Source: Chitinophaga pinensis
GTDB taxonomy: Bacteria > Bacteroidota > Bacteroidia > UKL13-3
Length of the DNA stretch: 64,000 nt
NCBI GenBank assembly: GCA_945860865.1
Contig: CAMARW010000001.1
Location: forward strand, 200,154-264,153
Direction: 5' to 3'
A program made the translations under genes and the position numbers. Numbering within the stretch: the stretch's first letter is position 1; each line of letters opens with the position of its first letter. Below, in pieces: positions 27,192 to 36,757 of this stretch. The notes beneath the pieces are model-generated. The model did no database searches. It worked only from the letters and a program-made list of their open reading frames with translations, and was not told the origin of the DNA.

Positions 27192-28163
27192 CTAAACCAC
27201 CCACACTAAGCCAAAAAGCAGTAGCATCTGAATAAAAAAGATGAGTAAACCAAAGCCGAGGCCTTGTTTGCCAGATTGAAACATTTGCTTGAAGCTTACT
27301 TTTAATCCTATGGCAGCCATGGCAACTATTAAAATTAGTTTACCCATGGCATCTAACGCAGAAAGAAAGGCCTCGGGTAGTTTGATGAAAGAGCTTAATA
27401 AGGTAATTAATAAAAAGCCCCAAAGGTACCAAGGTAGTTTAAGGTAAGATTTCCAGCCGCCCATTTCGTTTTTGTTAACGAGGTAGTTGAAGAGAATAAG
27501 CGCAGGAGATAAGAGGGCAACACGGGCTAATTTTATGCTAATAGCTGCTTCACCCACTTCTTTGCTGATGCCATATCCGGCACCTGCTACATTCCCAACG
27601 GAGTGTAAGCCTCCTCCAATAAGTAAGCCCATTTGCTGCGTGTTTAGGTTCAGCCCGCCTAAGGCAAAGGGTAATACCAGCATGCCAACGCTGCCCAATA
27701 AATTTACTACTGCCATGGCAATAGCCACATCATCACTTTTTTTGCTTACGCTTGGCGCTAGCGCAGCGATAGCCGATGAACCGCAAATGGCTGTTCCAAA
27801 GCCAACAAGCCAACCGGTGCTACCCGAACAATTAACCCGGGTGGCCAAGTAAAAAGTGATGAGTATTATGGTTAAAACAACGAAGCCAATAATAGAAAAA
27901 CTAGCGGCACCCAAGGCAGCCATATGCGAATAGTTAATACTAAACGCTAAAAATAAAATGGATAGTTCTAGTTGTTTGCTGCTTGTAAATGAAATACCCG
28001 ATTGAAATAAGGCGGGAATTTTGAATAAATTGCTTACAAACATGCCCAATAAAAGAGCCAAAAGAATTCCATTTAACCAGTTTGGAGTGTATTGTGATAA
28101 AAAGTAGGCGCTTAGGCCAAGAGTCCATGATAAGAGAAAGCCCCTATATTCTTTTTGTATCAA
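27192..28163 (-). CDS. YeiH/UPF0324 family putative sulfate exporter
   Basis: 323 residues with about ten membrane helices. The family signature GFGTAICGSSAIAALAP is present, followed by GGGLHSVGNVAGAG. YeiH-type proteins are predicted exporters of sulfate or related sulfur anions; evidence for this in the family is limited. The start is a TTG at 28161-28163, only five bases from the rhodanese stop, so the two genes form an operon. That pairing supports a role in disposing of a sulfur compound. Confidence 0.85.
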   Translation of the reverse strand: MIQKEYRGFLLSWTLGLSAYFLSQYTPNWLNGILLALLLGMFVSNLFKIPALFQSGISFTSSKQLELSILFLAFSINYSHMAALGAASFSIIGFVVLTIILITFYLATRVNCSGSTGWLVGFGTAICGSSAIAALAPSVSKKSDDVAIAMAVVNLLGSVGMLVLPFALGGLNLNTQQMGLLIGGGLHSVGNVAGAGYGISKEVGEAAISIKLARVALLSPALILFNYLVNKNEMGGWKSYLKLPWYLWGFLLITLLSSFIKLPEAFLSALDAMGKLILIVAMAAIGLKVSFKQMFQSGKQGLGFGLLIFFIQMLLLFGLVWVV

Positions 28164-28168
28164 GGGAA

Positions 28169-28552
28169 TTATGGTTTCGTAATTTCGCCTGTAAAACCCA
28201 AAATACCACCACTTAAGTTAAACACTTTTTTGAACCCATTGGCACTCATTATTTCTGAAGCACGGGCGCTTCTGGCACCGCTTCTGCAATAAACTACATA
28301 AGATTTAGATGGGTCTAAGGTTTTTATGGTGCGGGTAAAATCTGGGCCATTTACATTGGCAAAAACCGTTGCTCCCTTAATGTAACCCGCTGCCACTTCG
28401 CCTTCGGTTCTTACATCTATTACAATGGCTTTTTCTGCTTTTACTACAGCCGTAAATTCGCTGGCTTGAATTGTTTTGTATTGCGCCTGAGCGTTGCAGC
28501 TAAACAAAAATATTAATAACAAAAGGCTGATAGAACTTAATTTTAATTTCAT
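28169..28552 (-). CDS. Exported single-domain rhodanese
   Basis: 127 residues. A signal peptide (LLLLIFLFSCNAQAQ, possibly a lipoprotein through FSC) precedes one rhodanese domain. The active-site loop is YCRSGARSARA, with the persulfide-forming cysteine, after the strand KSYVVYC. The enzyme moves sulfane sulfur, probably in the periplasm. Five bases from yeiH downstream. Confidence 0.88.
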   Translation of the reverse strand: MKLKLSSISLLLLIFLFSCNAQAQYKTIQASEFTAVVKAEKAIVIDVRTEGEVAAGYIKGATVFANVNGPDFTRTIKTLDPSKSYVVYCRSGARSARASEIMSANGFKKVFNLSGGILGFTGEITKP

Positions 28553-28664
28553 AATGGTATGATTTAGTAGAGCAAATTTGTTTTGAAATTTTTACTTGCT
28601 GCGTAACAAAGGTAGCACAACTCATTTTAGAAAGTATAAAAACAAATGATTAGCTAAAAAAAAC

Positions 28665-28672
28665 TATTTTCG
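28665..28672 (+). promoter_or_regulatory. Candidate -7 box TATTTTCG for pgk
   Basis: TAnnTTTG with C at position seven, 16 bases before the pgk ATG. No -33 TTTG at 19 bases. Confidence 0.4.
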
Positions 28673-28688
28673 CATTAAATTTTATATA

Positions 28689-29900
28689 ATGAAAACAGTT
28701 GACTCTATAGATTTTAAAGGCAAAAAAGCACTTGTGCGCGTAGATTTTAATGTACCATTAGACAAAAAAACATTGTTGGTAACAGATGACGCTAGAATTA
28801 GAGCTACGATTCCTACCTTAAAGAAAATTTTGGCCGATGGCGGATCTTGCATATTGATGAGCCACTTGGGAAGGCCACTAAAAAAACTAAAAGACGATGG
28901 CACCGTAGATTTTGAAAAACACACCTTAAAAAACACCCTAACTACCCTTAGTGGATTATTAGGCATGGAAGTTAAATTTGCGGGCGATTGCATTGGCGAA
29001 GAGGCCACACAGTTTGCGGCTAATTTGCAAGCGGGTGAAGTTTTATTGTTAGAAAATTTGCGTTATTATAAAGAAGAAGAAAAAGGTGATGTAGCTTTTG
29101 CAGAAAAGCTTGCTAAATTGGGTGATGTATATGTAAATGATGCTTTTGGAACAGCCCACCGTGCCCATGCCTCAACAGCGATTGTGGCGCAGTTTTTTCC
29201 AGAAGCCAAATGTTTTGGGTATGTAATGGCGCAAGAAGTTGCCAATGCAGAAAAGGTTATTAAATACGCCGAACGTCCGTTTACAGCCATAACGGGTGGT
29301 GCTAAAGTTTCGGATAAATTATTAATTTTAGAGAACCTCATAGAGAAAGTAGACAATCTTATTATTGGCGGAGGTATGGCATATACTTTCTTAAAAGCCC
29401 AAGGATATGAAATAGGTTCAAGCTTGTGCGAAGAAGATAGGTTAGATTTATGTTTGCAACTTATTAAGAAAGCTAAAGATAGAGGTGTACAATTATTATT
29501 ACCCGAAGATTCTATTGTAGCAGATGCTTTTAGCAACGAAGCCAATTGCAAACCATGCGATAATAAACACATAGAAAAAGGTTGGATGGGATTAGATATT
29601 GGTCCGAAAGCAGCAGCCAAATTTGCGGAAGTAATAGAAAGTTCCAAAACTATTTTGTGGAACGGACCAATGGGTGTTTTTGAGATGAGTAATTTTGAAA
29701 ACGGCACCAAAACAGCTGCTGTTGCCGTGGCTAAAGCTACTCAAAACGGGGCTTTTAGTTTAATTGGTGGTGGTGATAGTGCTGCGGCAGTTGCTCAGTT
29801 TGGTTTTGAAGATCAAGTAAGTTACGTAAGCACGGGTGGCGGCGCCCTGTTAGAATATTTTGAAGGCAAAGAATTGCCCGGCATTGCAGCTATTAATTAA
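28689..29900 (+). CDS. pgk: Phosphoglycerate kinase
   Basis: 403 residues. It converts 1,3-bisphosphoglycerate and ADP to 3-phosphoglycerate and ATP in glycolysis. The signature RVDFNVPLD is near residue 19, the substrate loop is SHLGRP, and the nucleotide domain has [16 protein letters not shown] and the GGGDSAAAV loop. Fifteen bases downstream begins a VanZ-like gene on the same strand, probably cotranscribed. Confidence 0.97.
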   Translation: MKTVDSIDFKGKKALVRVDFNVPLDKKTLLVTDDARIRATIPTLKKILADGGSCILMSHLGRPLKKLKDDGTVDFEKHTLKNTLTTLSGLLGMEVKFAGDCIGEEATQFAANLQAGEVLLLENLRYYKEEEKGDVAFAEKLAKLGDVYVNDAFGTAHRAHASTAIVAQFFPEAKCFGYVMAQEVANAEKVIKYAERPFTAITGGAKVSDKLLILENLIEKVDNLIIGGGMAYTFLKAQGYEIGSSLCEEDRLDLCLQLIKKAKDRGVQLLLPEDSIVADAFSNEANCKPCDNKHIEKGWMGLDIGPKAAAKFAEVIESSKTILWNGPMGVFEMSNFENGTKTAAVAVAKATQNGAFSLIGGGDSAAAVAQFGFEDQVSYVSTGGGALLEYFEGKELPGIAAIN

Positions 29901-29914
29901 TAGGCATTAGCTGG

Positions 29915-30286
29915 ATGATTTTTTTTATAAAAAAGTACTATTTAGCCTTTTTATGGGCCTTGTTATCTTTGGGAGCTTGTGGCATAAACGGCCAGAGCTT
30001 ACCAAAGGTATCTTTTAATTTAATTGGGATAGATAAGCTAGCTCATTTTGTTTTATTTGGAGTACAGTCTTTTCTCATTATTTATGCCAACCAAAGAGGG
30101 CGAAAAGAAATTGATTGGCCGCATGTGCACTTAGCTGTTTTTATTGGTATTGCTTACGGTATACTCATTGAGTTTTTGCAGTATGCGGTATTTGTAAATC
30201 GCAGTTTTGATTATGCAGATATGATAGCCGATGCATTGGGCGCATCAAGCTGCTATTTTTTTGCCCTATTTATTTATAAAAGATAA
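29915..30286 (+). CDS. VanZ-like membrane protein
   Basis: 123 residues with three or four membrane helices. The family pattern is GIDKLAHFVLFGVQSFLI, then IAYGILIEFLQ and DYADMIADALGA, containing the conserved acidic and His residues. VanZ in enterococci gives low teicoplanin resistance, but in Bacteroidota these small proteins are of unknown function. Follows pgk at 15 bases. A four-residue spread at the 3-prime end of a glycolytic gene is not evidence for a metabolic role. Confidence 0.8.
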   Translation: MIFFIKKYYLAFLWALLSLGACGINGQSLPKVSFNLIGIDKLAHFVLFGVQSFLIIYANQRGRKEIDWPHVHLAVFIGIAYGILIEFLQYAVFVNRSFDYADMIADALGASSCYFFALFIYKR

Positions 30287-30301
30287 CTCACTTTTATTTG
30301 T

Positions 30302-32482
30302 TTAAAACAAAGTGTTTTGCGGGGTTTTTTCGTTGCTTCTTCTGTGTTTTAATTTTTGATAAACTGCATTAATTTTTTCTGCTAGCTCGGCTGGATTAAT
30401 AGGGTAGCTTAAATAATCGTTCATTCCGGATGCAAATACATTTCCGCGAGTATCTGAATTTATATTGGCGGATAATGCAAAAATAGGTGTTAAAACTCCC
30501 GCTTTTCTTATCGTTTTAGCAAATTGAAAACCATCCATTTCAGGCATTTGTAAGTCAATTAAAATTAGATCGTATTTTTTTCTCTGAACCCAGGCAAGCG
30601 CATCTTTACCATTATTGGCAATATCAACAGTTGTTCTCCACCTTTCAAGTAGTTGTTTGGCCCTTAAAACATTTATTTGATTATCGTCAATTAATAAAAG
30701 GTTTAGACTTGTAAAATCTGTGTTTTCTGGTAAACTATCTTTTTTGTTTGCTTCTTTCTTATTGGTTTGAGATATGGGTAAGATTAAGGTAAAACTAAAC
30801 GTTGTGCCCTTGTTTTTTTGGCTTGTTACAGACAGCGAACCACCCATAATTTCGACTAATTTTTTACAAATAGCTAATCCTAATCCTGTGCCACCAAATT
30901 TGCGGGTTGTATCAGGAGATGCTTGTGTAAATTGTTCGAATAAATGAGGCAAATAATGAGGGTCTATTCCAATGCCAGTATCCCAAATTTCGAATGATAG
31001 AAGCGCTTTTTCGTCTTTTATTTCTAAGCAGCGAGCTAATAAACCCACTTCACCAGCTTCGGTAAACTTGATGCCATTGGATAGTAAATTATTAAGAATT
31101 TGGCTAATTCTTAACGAGTCGCCTTCTAGCAATTCTGGTATTTCTTTGCTTGTTCTTAGGTGTAAAGTTATTCCTTTTTGCTTGGCTGCATAAATCAAAG
31201 ATTTGCCTGTGTTTTGCAAAATTTCTATCAAGTTAAATGGGTGAACATCTAAATCCATTTTACCCGCATCAATTTTATTAAAATCTAAGATATCATTAAG
31301 CATATACAGCAAGGTATCTGCTGAATACTTGAGTCCATTTAAGTTTACTAATTGTTTTAAGTTTGGTTCATCTAAAAGAAGCAAATTAATAAATCCAATA
31401 ACGCCATTGAGAGGGGTTCTAATTTCGTTGCTTATAGAAGAAAAGAATAAACTTTTTGCATGAGAAGCTTCTTCTGCTTTTTGCAAGGCTTGCTTGTATT
31501 CTTCCTCTAATTTCTTTCGATAATCAATATTGCTGAATGTTCCAATGGCACGTGTGGGGTTTCCGTCTTGGTCTGTTTCGGCCACTTTACCCCTGTCTAA
31601 TACCCAAATATAAGTATTATCTTTCCTTTTTAATCGGTACTCGCATTCATAAAAATGGGACAAACCTTCGAGGTGGTCTACAAATAAGTTCCAGGCTTTG
31701 GGTAGGTCGTCTGTGTGAACCAAATCTTCCCAGGATTCTGTTAATTGTTCATGAGCACTATAGCCAAGCATCTCGCTGAATACAGGGGAGAAAAAAGTTT
31801 CGTTACTTATTAGATTTACATCCCAAACGGCATCTTTGCTTCCGGCAAGGGCGAAGTTCCAGCGTTTTTCTGCTACAGCTAATTCTTCTTGTGATTGCAC
31901 TAAATCTGTAATGTTTTCTACAACACCTAAAATTGATTCTACCTCACCTTGAGCATCTAAAATTGGAATTTTAAACGTACGGGCATAGATTGGATTTTCG
32001 TTAACTTTTATGCAAAGTTTTTGAATAAGTATAGGTTCTTTATCTCTCAGAATGAGTTGGTCTGTTGCCAAATAATGAGAAAGTTCACCTGCATCTTTAA
32101 ATACTTCTTCGTCTGTTTTTCCAATTACATTTGCTTCTTTTAGGTTAAATAATTTTTCTAATTCTTTGTTCCAAAGGGTATAGGTAAGTCCGTTTTTTAC
32201 TTGTTTCACAAATACACCAATTGGCAAGTTTGAAATGAGTTTATTTAAAAAATCTATTTGGTGAATCTGAGAAATTACTGCCGATACTTCTGCTGGTGTG
32301 TTATTTTTAATTCTCTGTAACTTGGCTTCGATTTTAAGGAAATACAGGTTAATTAAAAGGGGAATAATACAAATTATATTTACCCAAGCATTGTCTAAGA
32401 AAATACCTAAAGTTATTAATATGATGCTAATAGCTGTATTTAAGCCTAATATCCAAAACAATATTTCTTTTTGCTTATGCAT
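30302..32482 (-). CDS. Degenerate hybrid histidine kinase (PAS-PAS-HisKA-HATPase-REC)
   Basis: 726 residues. Two N-terminal membrane helices (8-29, 33-49), PAS domains at about 75-195 and 205-325, dimerisation/phosphoacceptor domain from 340, ATPase domain (N box NNLLSNGIKF, G1 WDTGIGID, G2 GGTGLGLAI) and a receiver domain from 593. In the phosphoacceptor box, where active kinases have SHEIRTPLNG, this protein has SNEIRTPLNG: codon 352 is AAC (bases 31427-31429). In the receiver, Asp643 is kept but the conserved Lys of the KPI loop is Tyr693 (bases 30404-30406). So classical phosphotransfer is unlikely. Its start overlaps the menC stop by eight bases. Confidence 0.88.
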   Translation of the reverse strand: MHKQKEILFWILGLNTAISIILITLGIFLDNAWVNIICIIPLLINLYFLKIEAKLQRIKNNTPAEVSAVISQIHQIDFLNKLISNLPIGVFVKQVKNGLTYTLWNKELEKLFNLKEANVIGKTDEEVFKDAGELSHYLATDQLILRDKEPILIQKLCIKVNENPIYARTFKIPILDAQGEVESILGVVENITDLVQSQEELAVAEKRWNFALAGSKDAVWDVNLISNETFFSPVFSEMLGYSAHEQLTESWEDLVHTDDLPKAWNLFVDHLEGLSHFYECEYRLKRKDNTYIWVLDRGKVAETDQDGNPTRAIGTFSNIDYRKKLEEEYKQALQKAEEASHAKSLFFSSISNEIRTPLNGVIGFINLLLLDEPNLKQLVNLNGLKYSADTLLYMLNDILDFNKIDAGKMDLDVHPFNLIEILQNTGKSLIYAAKQKGITLHLRTSKEIPELLEGDSLRISQILNNLLSNGIKFTEAGEVGLLARCLEIKDEKALLSFEIWDTGIGIDPHYLPHLFEQFTQASPDTTRKFGGTGLGLAICKKLVEIMGGSLSVTSQKNKGTTFSFTLILPISQTNKKEANKKDSLPENTDFTSLNLLLIDDNQINVLRAKQLLERWRTTVDIANNGKDALAWVQRKKYDLILIDLQMPEMDGFQFAKTIRKAGVLTPIFALSANINSDTRGNVFASGMNDYLSYPINPAELAEKINAVYQKLKHRRSNEKTPQNTLF

Positions 32483-33551
32483 GTATAGTTAAATTCAACT
32501 CTTCCTGTGAGGTTGGGAAACTCCATTTATTTGTTGCAATATAATACAAGAATCCTTTTTCTGCCAATAATGGACCATCAAAATTATTTACATAAAGTGC
32601 TCCTGTTCCTAAACCATGTGGTAGTGGATTATTTTTTGTGGCCGTCCATTGGGCAATGGCATTTAAACCAATATTTGATTCTAGTGCAGAGGTTGCCCAC
32701 CAGCTCATATCCTGTTTTTTTGCTTGGCTAATCCAAGTTTCTGAAGCATTAAATCCGCCCAAGAGAGTTGGTTTTAAAATGCAATATTTAGCACCAATTT
32801 TTTTCAAGAGTTTAGCTCCATCAATAGCAGGATTAACACCAATTAATTCTTCATCAAGGGCTATATCTATAGCAGATTTAGCACAAATTTCTTGCATCGC
32901 ATCTACTTGTTTGGGGGCAATAGGTTGTTCTATTGAATGAACAGTAAATTTTTGCAGGTCTTTTAGTTTATTTAATGCCTCATCAGGCAGAAAGGCGCCG
33001 TTTGCATCTAGTCTAATTTGAACATGGTTGGGCGAATAATGTTTCCTAAACTGCTCAAGCATTTTGCATTCTATATCGTGTTGGTGTGCACCTATTTTAA
33101 ATTTAATGCAATTGTAACCAGCGTCTGCTTTCTGTAGCGCTTCTTGTAGCATTTGTTCTGGATTATTCATCCAAACAAGGCCGTTCATAGCAATAGGTTT
33201 TCCTTTTAAAAAGGGGTTATCATTATTGTGTATTCCTCCCCCATTGTTTATATCTCGGTGCAATGTTTCAATGGCAAAGCACAATGATGGAAACCTATCT
33301 ATATCTAATTCTCTGGCATCTTTGCCTTGGTTTAGTAAGGTAATTATTTTAATTAGTTCTGTTTCAAAACTAGGTATTGCATCCATGCTTAAACCTCTGA
33401 GTGGAGAAGCTTCTCCCCAGCCAATTATGCCTGTTACAGCAGTTCCTTTTATTAAATAGGCATCGTGGGTTTGTATAGCTCCTCTGCTTGTTTTGGCTTC
33501 AAAAGAAAACTGTAAGCTTCTTTTAAAAACTTGGTATTTTATGTTTTTCAT
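32475..33551 (-). CDS. menC: o-Succinylbenzoate synthase
   Basis: About 358 residues from MKNIKYQVFKRS. It dehydrates SHCHC to o-succinylbenzoate in menaquinone synthesis, an enolase-superfamily reaction. Catalytic and metal residues are recognisable: the KxK pair in CIKFKIGAH, Asp in RLDANGAF, Glu in HSIEQPI, the Asp-Glu of ALDEELIG and the Lys of CILKPTLLGG. The frame is open to 33602 but the ATG at 33551 overlaps the menA stop in an ATGA, typical of coupled translation, so that start is chosen. Middle gene of menA-menC-kinase. Confidence 0.92.
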   Translation of the reverse strand: MKNIKYQVFKRSLQFSFEAKTSRGAIQTHDAYLIKGTAVTGIIGWGEASPLRGLSMDAIPSFETELIKIITLLNQGKDARELDIDRFPSLCFAIETLHRDINNGGGIHNNDNPFLKGKPIAMNGLVWMNNPEQMLQEALQKADAGYNCIKFKIGAHQHDIECKMLEQFRKHYSPNHVQIRLDANGAFLPDEALNKLKDLQKFTVHSIEQPIAPKQVDAMQEICAKSAIDIALDEELIGVNPAIDGAKLLKKIGAKYCILKPTLLGGFNASETWISQAKKQDMSWWATSALESNIGLNAIAQWTATKNNPLPHGLGTGALYVNNFDGPLLAEKGFLYYIATNKWSFPTSQEELNLTIHA

Positions 33552-34435
33552 ACAGCTAAAAATAAAATAAAAATTAAAACTAAACTGCTTAAAGAAAGCC
33601 ATTTAAGTAGTGGATCAAATGCTGTTTCAACTTTTACTTTAGCGGCTAAAAATAGGTTCAAACCTATGATTAAAGAAAAGGCAGGAACAACCCACACGGT
33701 TAAATTTAATTCTTTGGCAACCAAAAGCAGGCAGATTAGAGATAAAATTAAGAGTGAACTGTGATAGATTTTTGCTTTAGCTAAACCTAATCTAACAGGA
33801 ATGCTGTTTTTACCGGCTAACTTGTCTGAGGAGATATCGCGCATGTTATTTAAGTTAAGAACCCCAACAGATAACAAGCCAAAAGCACAAGCCAACATTA
33901 TAGCAGTGTAATTTATTTGTGTGGTTTGGAGGTATTGCGTACCAATTACTGCAACCAATCCGAAAAAAATAAAAACACTGATATCTCCTAATCCATCATA
34001 GCCATAAGGTTTTTTTCCGTTGGTATAGGCAATTGCTGCAATAATGGCTAAAATTCCAATGGCTAGTAAACTATAGGTTGCTAATGCACCAATTAGCGGC
34101 TTTGCTAAGTACAATAAAATGCAGCCTGAGATAAAAGCTAAAGCCGCAAAAACAAACATAGCGGCCTTCATTTGGTGTTTGGTAATTAGTCCAGATTGTA
34201 CCGCCCTTGAAGGTCCTTTTCTGGATTGGTTATCTGCTCCATGTATGCTATCTCCATAATCGTTGGCAAAATTAGAGAGTATTTGGAGGAACAATGCTGT
34301 TAAAAACGTGAATAAAGATATTTGTAAATTTACTTCTTGTTGGGTTTGAACCAAAAGAATACCTGACCAAATGCATGATAAAGAGAGAAATAGTGTGCGT
34401 AAACGTGCTGCTTTAATCCAATGAGATATTTTCAT
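33548..34435 (-). CDS. menA: 1,4-dihydroxy-2-naphthoate polyprenyltransferase
   Basis: About 295 residues from MKISHWIKAARLRT. Integral membrane UbiA-family enzyme that prenylates dihydroxynaphthoate. The first Asp-rich motif is NFANDYGDSIHGAD, the second is NNMRDISSDKLAGKN, and about eight or nine helices follow the family layout. The open frame runs to 34537, but the ATG at 34433-34435 begins the conserved N-terminus. Its start is only twelve bases from the divergent CLC start. A GGTTCAAACC word (33655) and GGTTTGAACC (34343) lie inside. Confidence 0.93.
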   Translation of the reverse strand: MKISHWIKAARLRTLFLSLSCIWSGILLVQTQQEVNLQISLFTFLTALFLQILSNFANDYGDSIHGADNQSRKGPSRAVQSGLITKHQMKAAMFVFAALAFISGCILLYLAKPLIGALATYSLLAIGILAIIAAIAYTNGKKPYGYDGLGDISVFIFFGLVAVIGTQYLQTTQINYTAIMLACAFGLLSVGVLNLNNMRDISSDKLAGKNSIPVRLGLAKAKIYHSSLLILSLICLLLVAKELNLTVWVVPAFSLIIGLNLFLAAKVKVETAFDPLLKWLSLSSLVLIFILFLAV

Positions 34436-34447
34436 TATGTTTGCTCC

Positions 34448-36253
34448 ATGAGTCAGCAAATTAAATACTTTCGTTTCTTGCTGAAGTATCCTGTTTATAA
34501 AATATTTAAACAAAGGAATAAATACATTAGTAATCAAAGCTTTCTAATTATTGCAAGTATACTAGTGGCCATTGTTGTGGCTTTTGCGGCCATCTTGCTA
34601 AAATCTTTTGTTCATTGGTTAGAATCTGTTTTAATAAACAAGCAATTTTTAGAGTTGCGTTACCAATATTTGGTTTATCCAGTGGTTGGTATTGTATTAT
34701 CGCTCGTTTTTATAAAATATGTTTTTGGCCTAAAGCAATTTGAAAAGGGATTGGCAAGTGTTATCTACAGAATTAATTTTAAAAAGGGAAAAATAGAAGA
34801 ACATCATACTTATGCGCACATGATTAGCAGTGCATTTACGGTAAGTTTGGGTGGGTCTGTGGGATTAGAAGCTCCCATTGCTATAACGGGTTCGGCTATT
34901 GGTTCAAACTTGGCAAAACGATTATTTTTAAACGATAACGATAGAAATTTACTTTTGGCTTGTGGGGCATCTGCGGGCATATCTGCTATTTTTAATACGC
35001 CTATCGGGGGAGTAATTTTCGCTTTAGAAGTGCTTCTGCGTAGGGTAAATATTTCTGCTTTTGTGCCCCTATTAATTGCATCAGCAACCGCGGCAGTAAT
35101 TAGCAATATTTTTTATCAAGGACAATTAATAGTTTTTACTGCTAAACCTTGGGAGCCTTCTTCGGTTCCATTTTATGCCCTTTTTGCTGTGGCTTGCGGA
35201 CTTATATCTGTTTATACTATTTGGGTAATTTATGGCATAGAATCTAGGTTTAATAATAGGAATCAGAAATTTTTGGTGGCAATTTTTCAGGGTTTGGTAG
35301 TGGGCGGGTTAATCTTGTTTTCTCCACTTTTGTATGGGGAAGGTTATTTTGTAATTAATCAAATTTTGAACGGCACTTTTGATGCTTTTATGAAAAATAT
35401 TTCCTTACAAACTAATTTTGGCCATAACAGTATTTTCTTATTATTTGTATTTGCAACGCTTTTGTTAAAACCAATTGCAGCCGCACTTACTGTAAGTTCG
35501 GGTGGTAACGGGGGCATTTTTGCACCTTCCTTGTTTATTGGGGCACTTTTGGGTTTGCTTTTTGCCCGTATTGTTAATTTAACTGGTGTGGCACAGCTTA
35601 ATGAATTAAATTTTGTTGTAATTGGTATGGCTGGCGTTTTAAGTGGGGTAATGAGCGCTCCCTTAACAGGTATATTTATGATTGCAGAAGCATCTGGTGG
35701 ATACACCTTATTTGTACCATTAATGATTGTTTCTGCAGGGAGTTTTTTTGTAACTAGACTAATTGAACCAAATAGTATTTATACAAAAAAACTGGCAAAT
35801 AGCGGTTTGCTAGATAAAGCGCCAGAGTTAGAAGTATTAAGTGAATTATCTGTACGTGCAGTAATGGAGACAGATTTTCCTAGTTTTAAACCAGACGATT
35901 CTTTGCGCAGGGTTACCGAAGTAGTTTCTGGAACACGTAGAAATGTATTTCCAGTGGTAAAGCGAAATGGAGATTTTGTGGGTATAGTAACTATGGGCCA
36001 CTTAAGATCATATCTATTTAAACATGATTTGTATGATAAAGTTAAAGTTTCAGAAATTTTGGTTCAAGATATTATAACAGCCGAAATAAATGATAGCTTA
36101 TCAGATTTAATGCAGCAGTATGAGCAATATTTAGAAGTTTTTTATATTCCTGTTCTAGAAAACGGCAAATATCTTGGTTTTGTATCCAAAAGCACTTTTT
36201 TAAATAAATACAAAGAACTAATGAAAGAGTGGTCTGAGCAAAAGGCAATTTAA
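34448..36253 (+). CDS. CLC family chloride channel/antiporter with C-terminal CBS pair
   Basis: About 601 residues. The membrane part has the CLC selectivity segments GSVGLEAP (with the gating Glu, hinting at Cl/H exchange) and GGNGGIFAPSLFIG. From about residue 465 two CBS domains follow (SVRAVMETDFPSFKPDDSL and VSEILVQDIITAEI...), which in CLC proteins bind nucleotides. The ATG at 34448 (MSQQIKYF) is used; a TACTTTCG box lies just inside the frame at 34466-34473, four bases before an in-frame TTG, so a shorter form is possible. Ends in a strong terminator that overlaps its stop. Confidence 0.9.
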   Translation: MSQQIKYFRFLLKYPVYKIFKQRNKYISNQSFLIIASILVAIVVAFAAILLKSFVHWLESVLINKQFLELRYQYLVYPVVGIVLSLVFIKYVFGLKQFEKGLASVIYRINFKKGKIEEHHTYAHMISSAFTVSLGGSVGLEAPIAITGSAIGSNLAKRLFLNDNDRNLLLACGASAGISAIFNTPIGGVIFALEVLLRRVNISAFVPLLIASATAAVISNIFYQGQLIVFTAKPWEPSSVPFYALFAVACGLISVYTIWVIYGIESRFNNRNQKFLVAIFQGLVVGGLILFSPLLYGEGYFVINQILNGTFDAFMKNISLQTNFGHNSIFLLFVFATLLLKPIAAALTVSSGGNGGIFAPSLFIGALLGLLFARIVNLTGVAQLNELNFVVIGMAGVLSGVMSAPLTGIFMIAEASGGYTLFVPLMIVSAGSFFVTRLIEPNSIYTKKLANSGLLDKAPELEVLSELSVRAVMETDFPSFKPDDSLRRVTEVVSGTRRNVFPVVKRNGDFVGIVTMGHLRSYLFKHDLYDKVKVSEILVQDIITAEINDSLSDLMQQYEQYLEVFYIPVLENGKYLGFVSKSTFLNKYKELMKEWSEQKAI

Positions 36254-36286
36254 AGTGCTTTGCTTTATATTGCCTTTTGCTTTTTT
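36238..36286 (+). terminator. Intrinsic terminator overlapping the CLC stop codon
   Basis: Perfect 12-base arms GCAAAAGGCAAT (36238-36249) and ATTGCCTTTTGC (36269-36280), then six T. The left arm encodes the last residues of the CLC protein. Confidence 0.85.
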
Positions 36287-36382
36287 AACTAAACTTTAGC
36301 GTAAAATTTTTGATATCTTGTCGTTAAACAGAATTGTTCGTGAATTATTAAGATTAAAAATATGTTTTATGGGTAAAAAATA

Positions 36383-36390
36383 TAATTTTG
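36383..36390 (+). promoter_or_regulatory. Candidate -7 box TAATTTTG
   Basis: Perfect TAnnTTTG, 17 bases before the ATG of the 114-residue protein gene. No TTTG at 19 bases upstream, so only half of the promoter is supported. Confidence 0.45.
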
Positions 36391-36407
36391 TACCCTAAAG
36401 AAATATT

Positions 36408-36752
36408 ATGAAGCAGATAATTGATAAAATTAAAAAATTGCTGAGCCAGGATGGCATGGATTCTGAAAAGGTAATTGGCTTGTTAAAAGATTTACGCGAG
36501 GTTTTTAAGGCTAATGCAAACGAACCAGGTTATGTGCGTATGATTAGATTAGCATATGAAGACATTGAAGCTAATGACCAATATACTTTTTTGTTTTTAG
36601 AAGAATCAGATGGCAAAGAGAATTTAGTATATTTGTTAGATTTATTAGCAGATCATACCAATAAATATAATCGGGAGGAATTGAAGGATATAAGAAATCT
36701 GATGGAAGGCATTGAGCCTTTGCAAGAGGAAACAGAGGAGCTAGATGCCTAA
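36408..36752 (+). CDS. Small acidic helical protein, unknown function
   Basis: 114 residues, no signal or membrane segment. Charged and predicted mostly helical (MKQIIDKIKKLLSQDG, EEIKDIRNLM-like C-terminal half, tail LQEETEELDA). It has its own promoter-like box and its own terminator. Small acidic proteins like this are frequent upstream of purE in relatives only by chance as far as I know; I do not recognise a family. Confidence 0.65.
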   Translation: MKQIIDKIKKLLSQDGMDSEKVIGLLKDLREVFKANANEPGYVRMIRLAYEDIEANDQYTFLFLEESDGKENLVYLLDLLADHTNKYNREELKDIRNLMEGIEPLQEETEELDA

Positions 36753-36757
36753 ATTTT

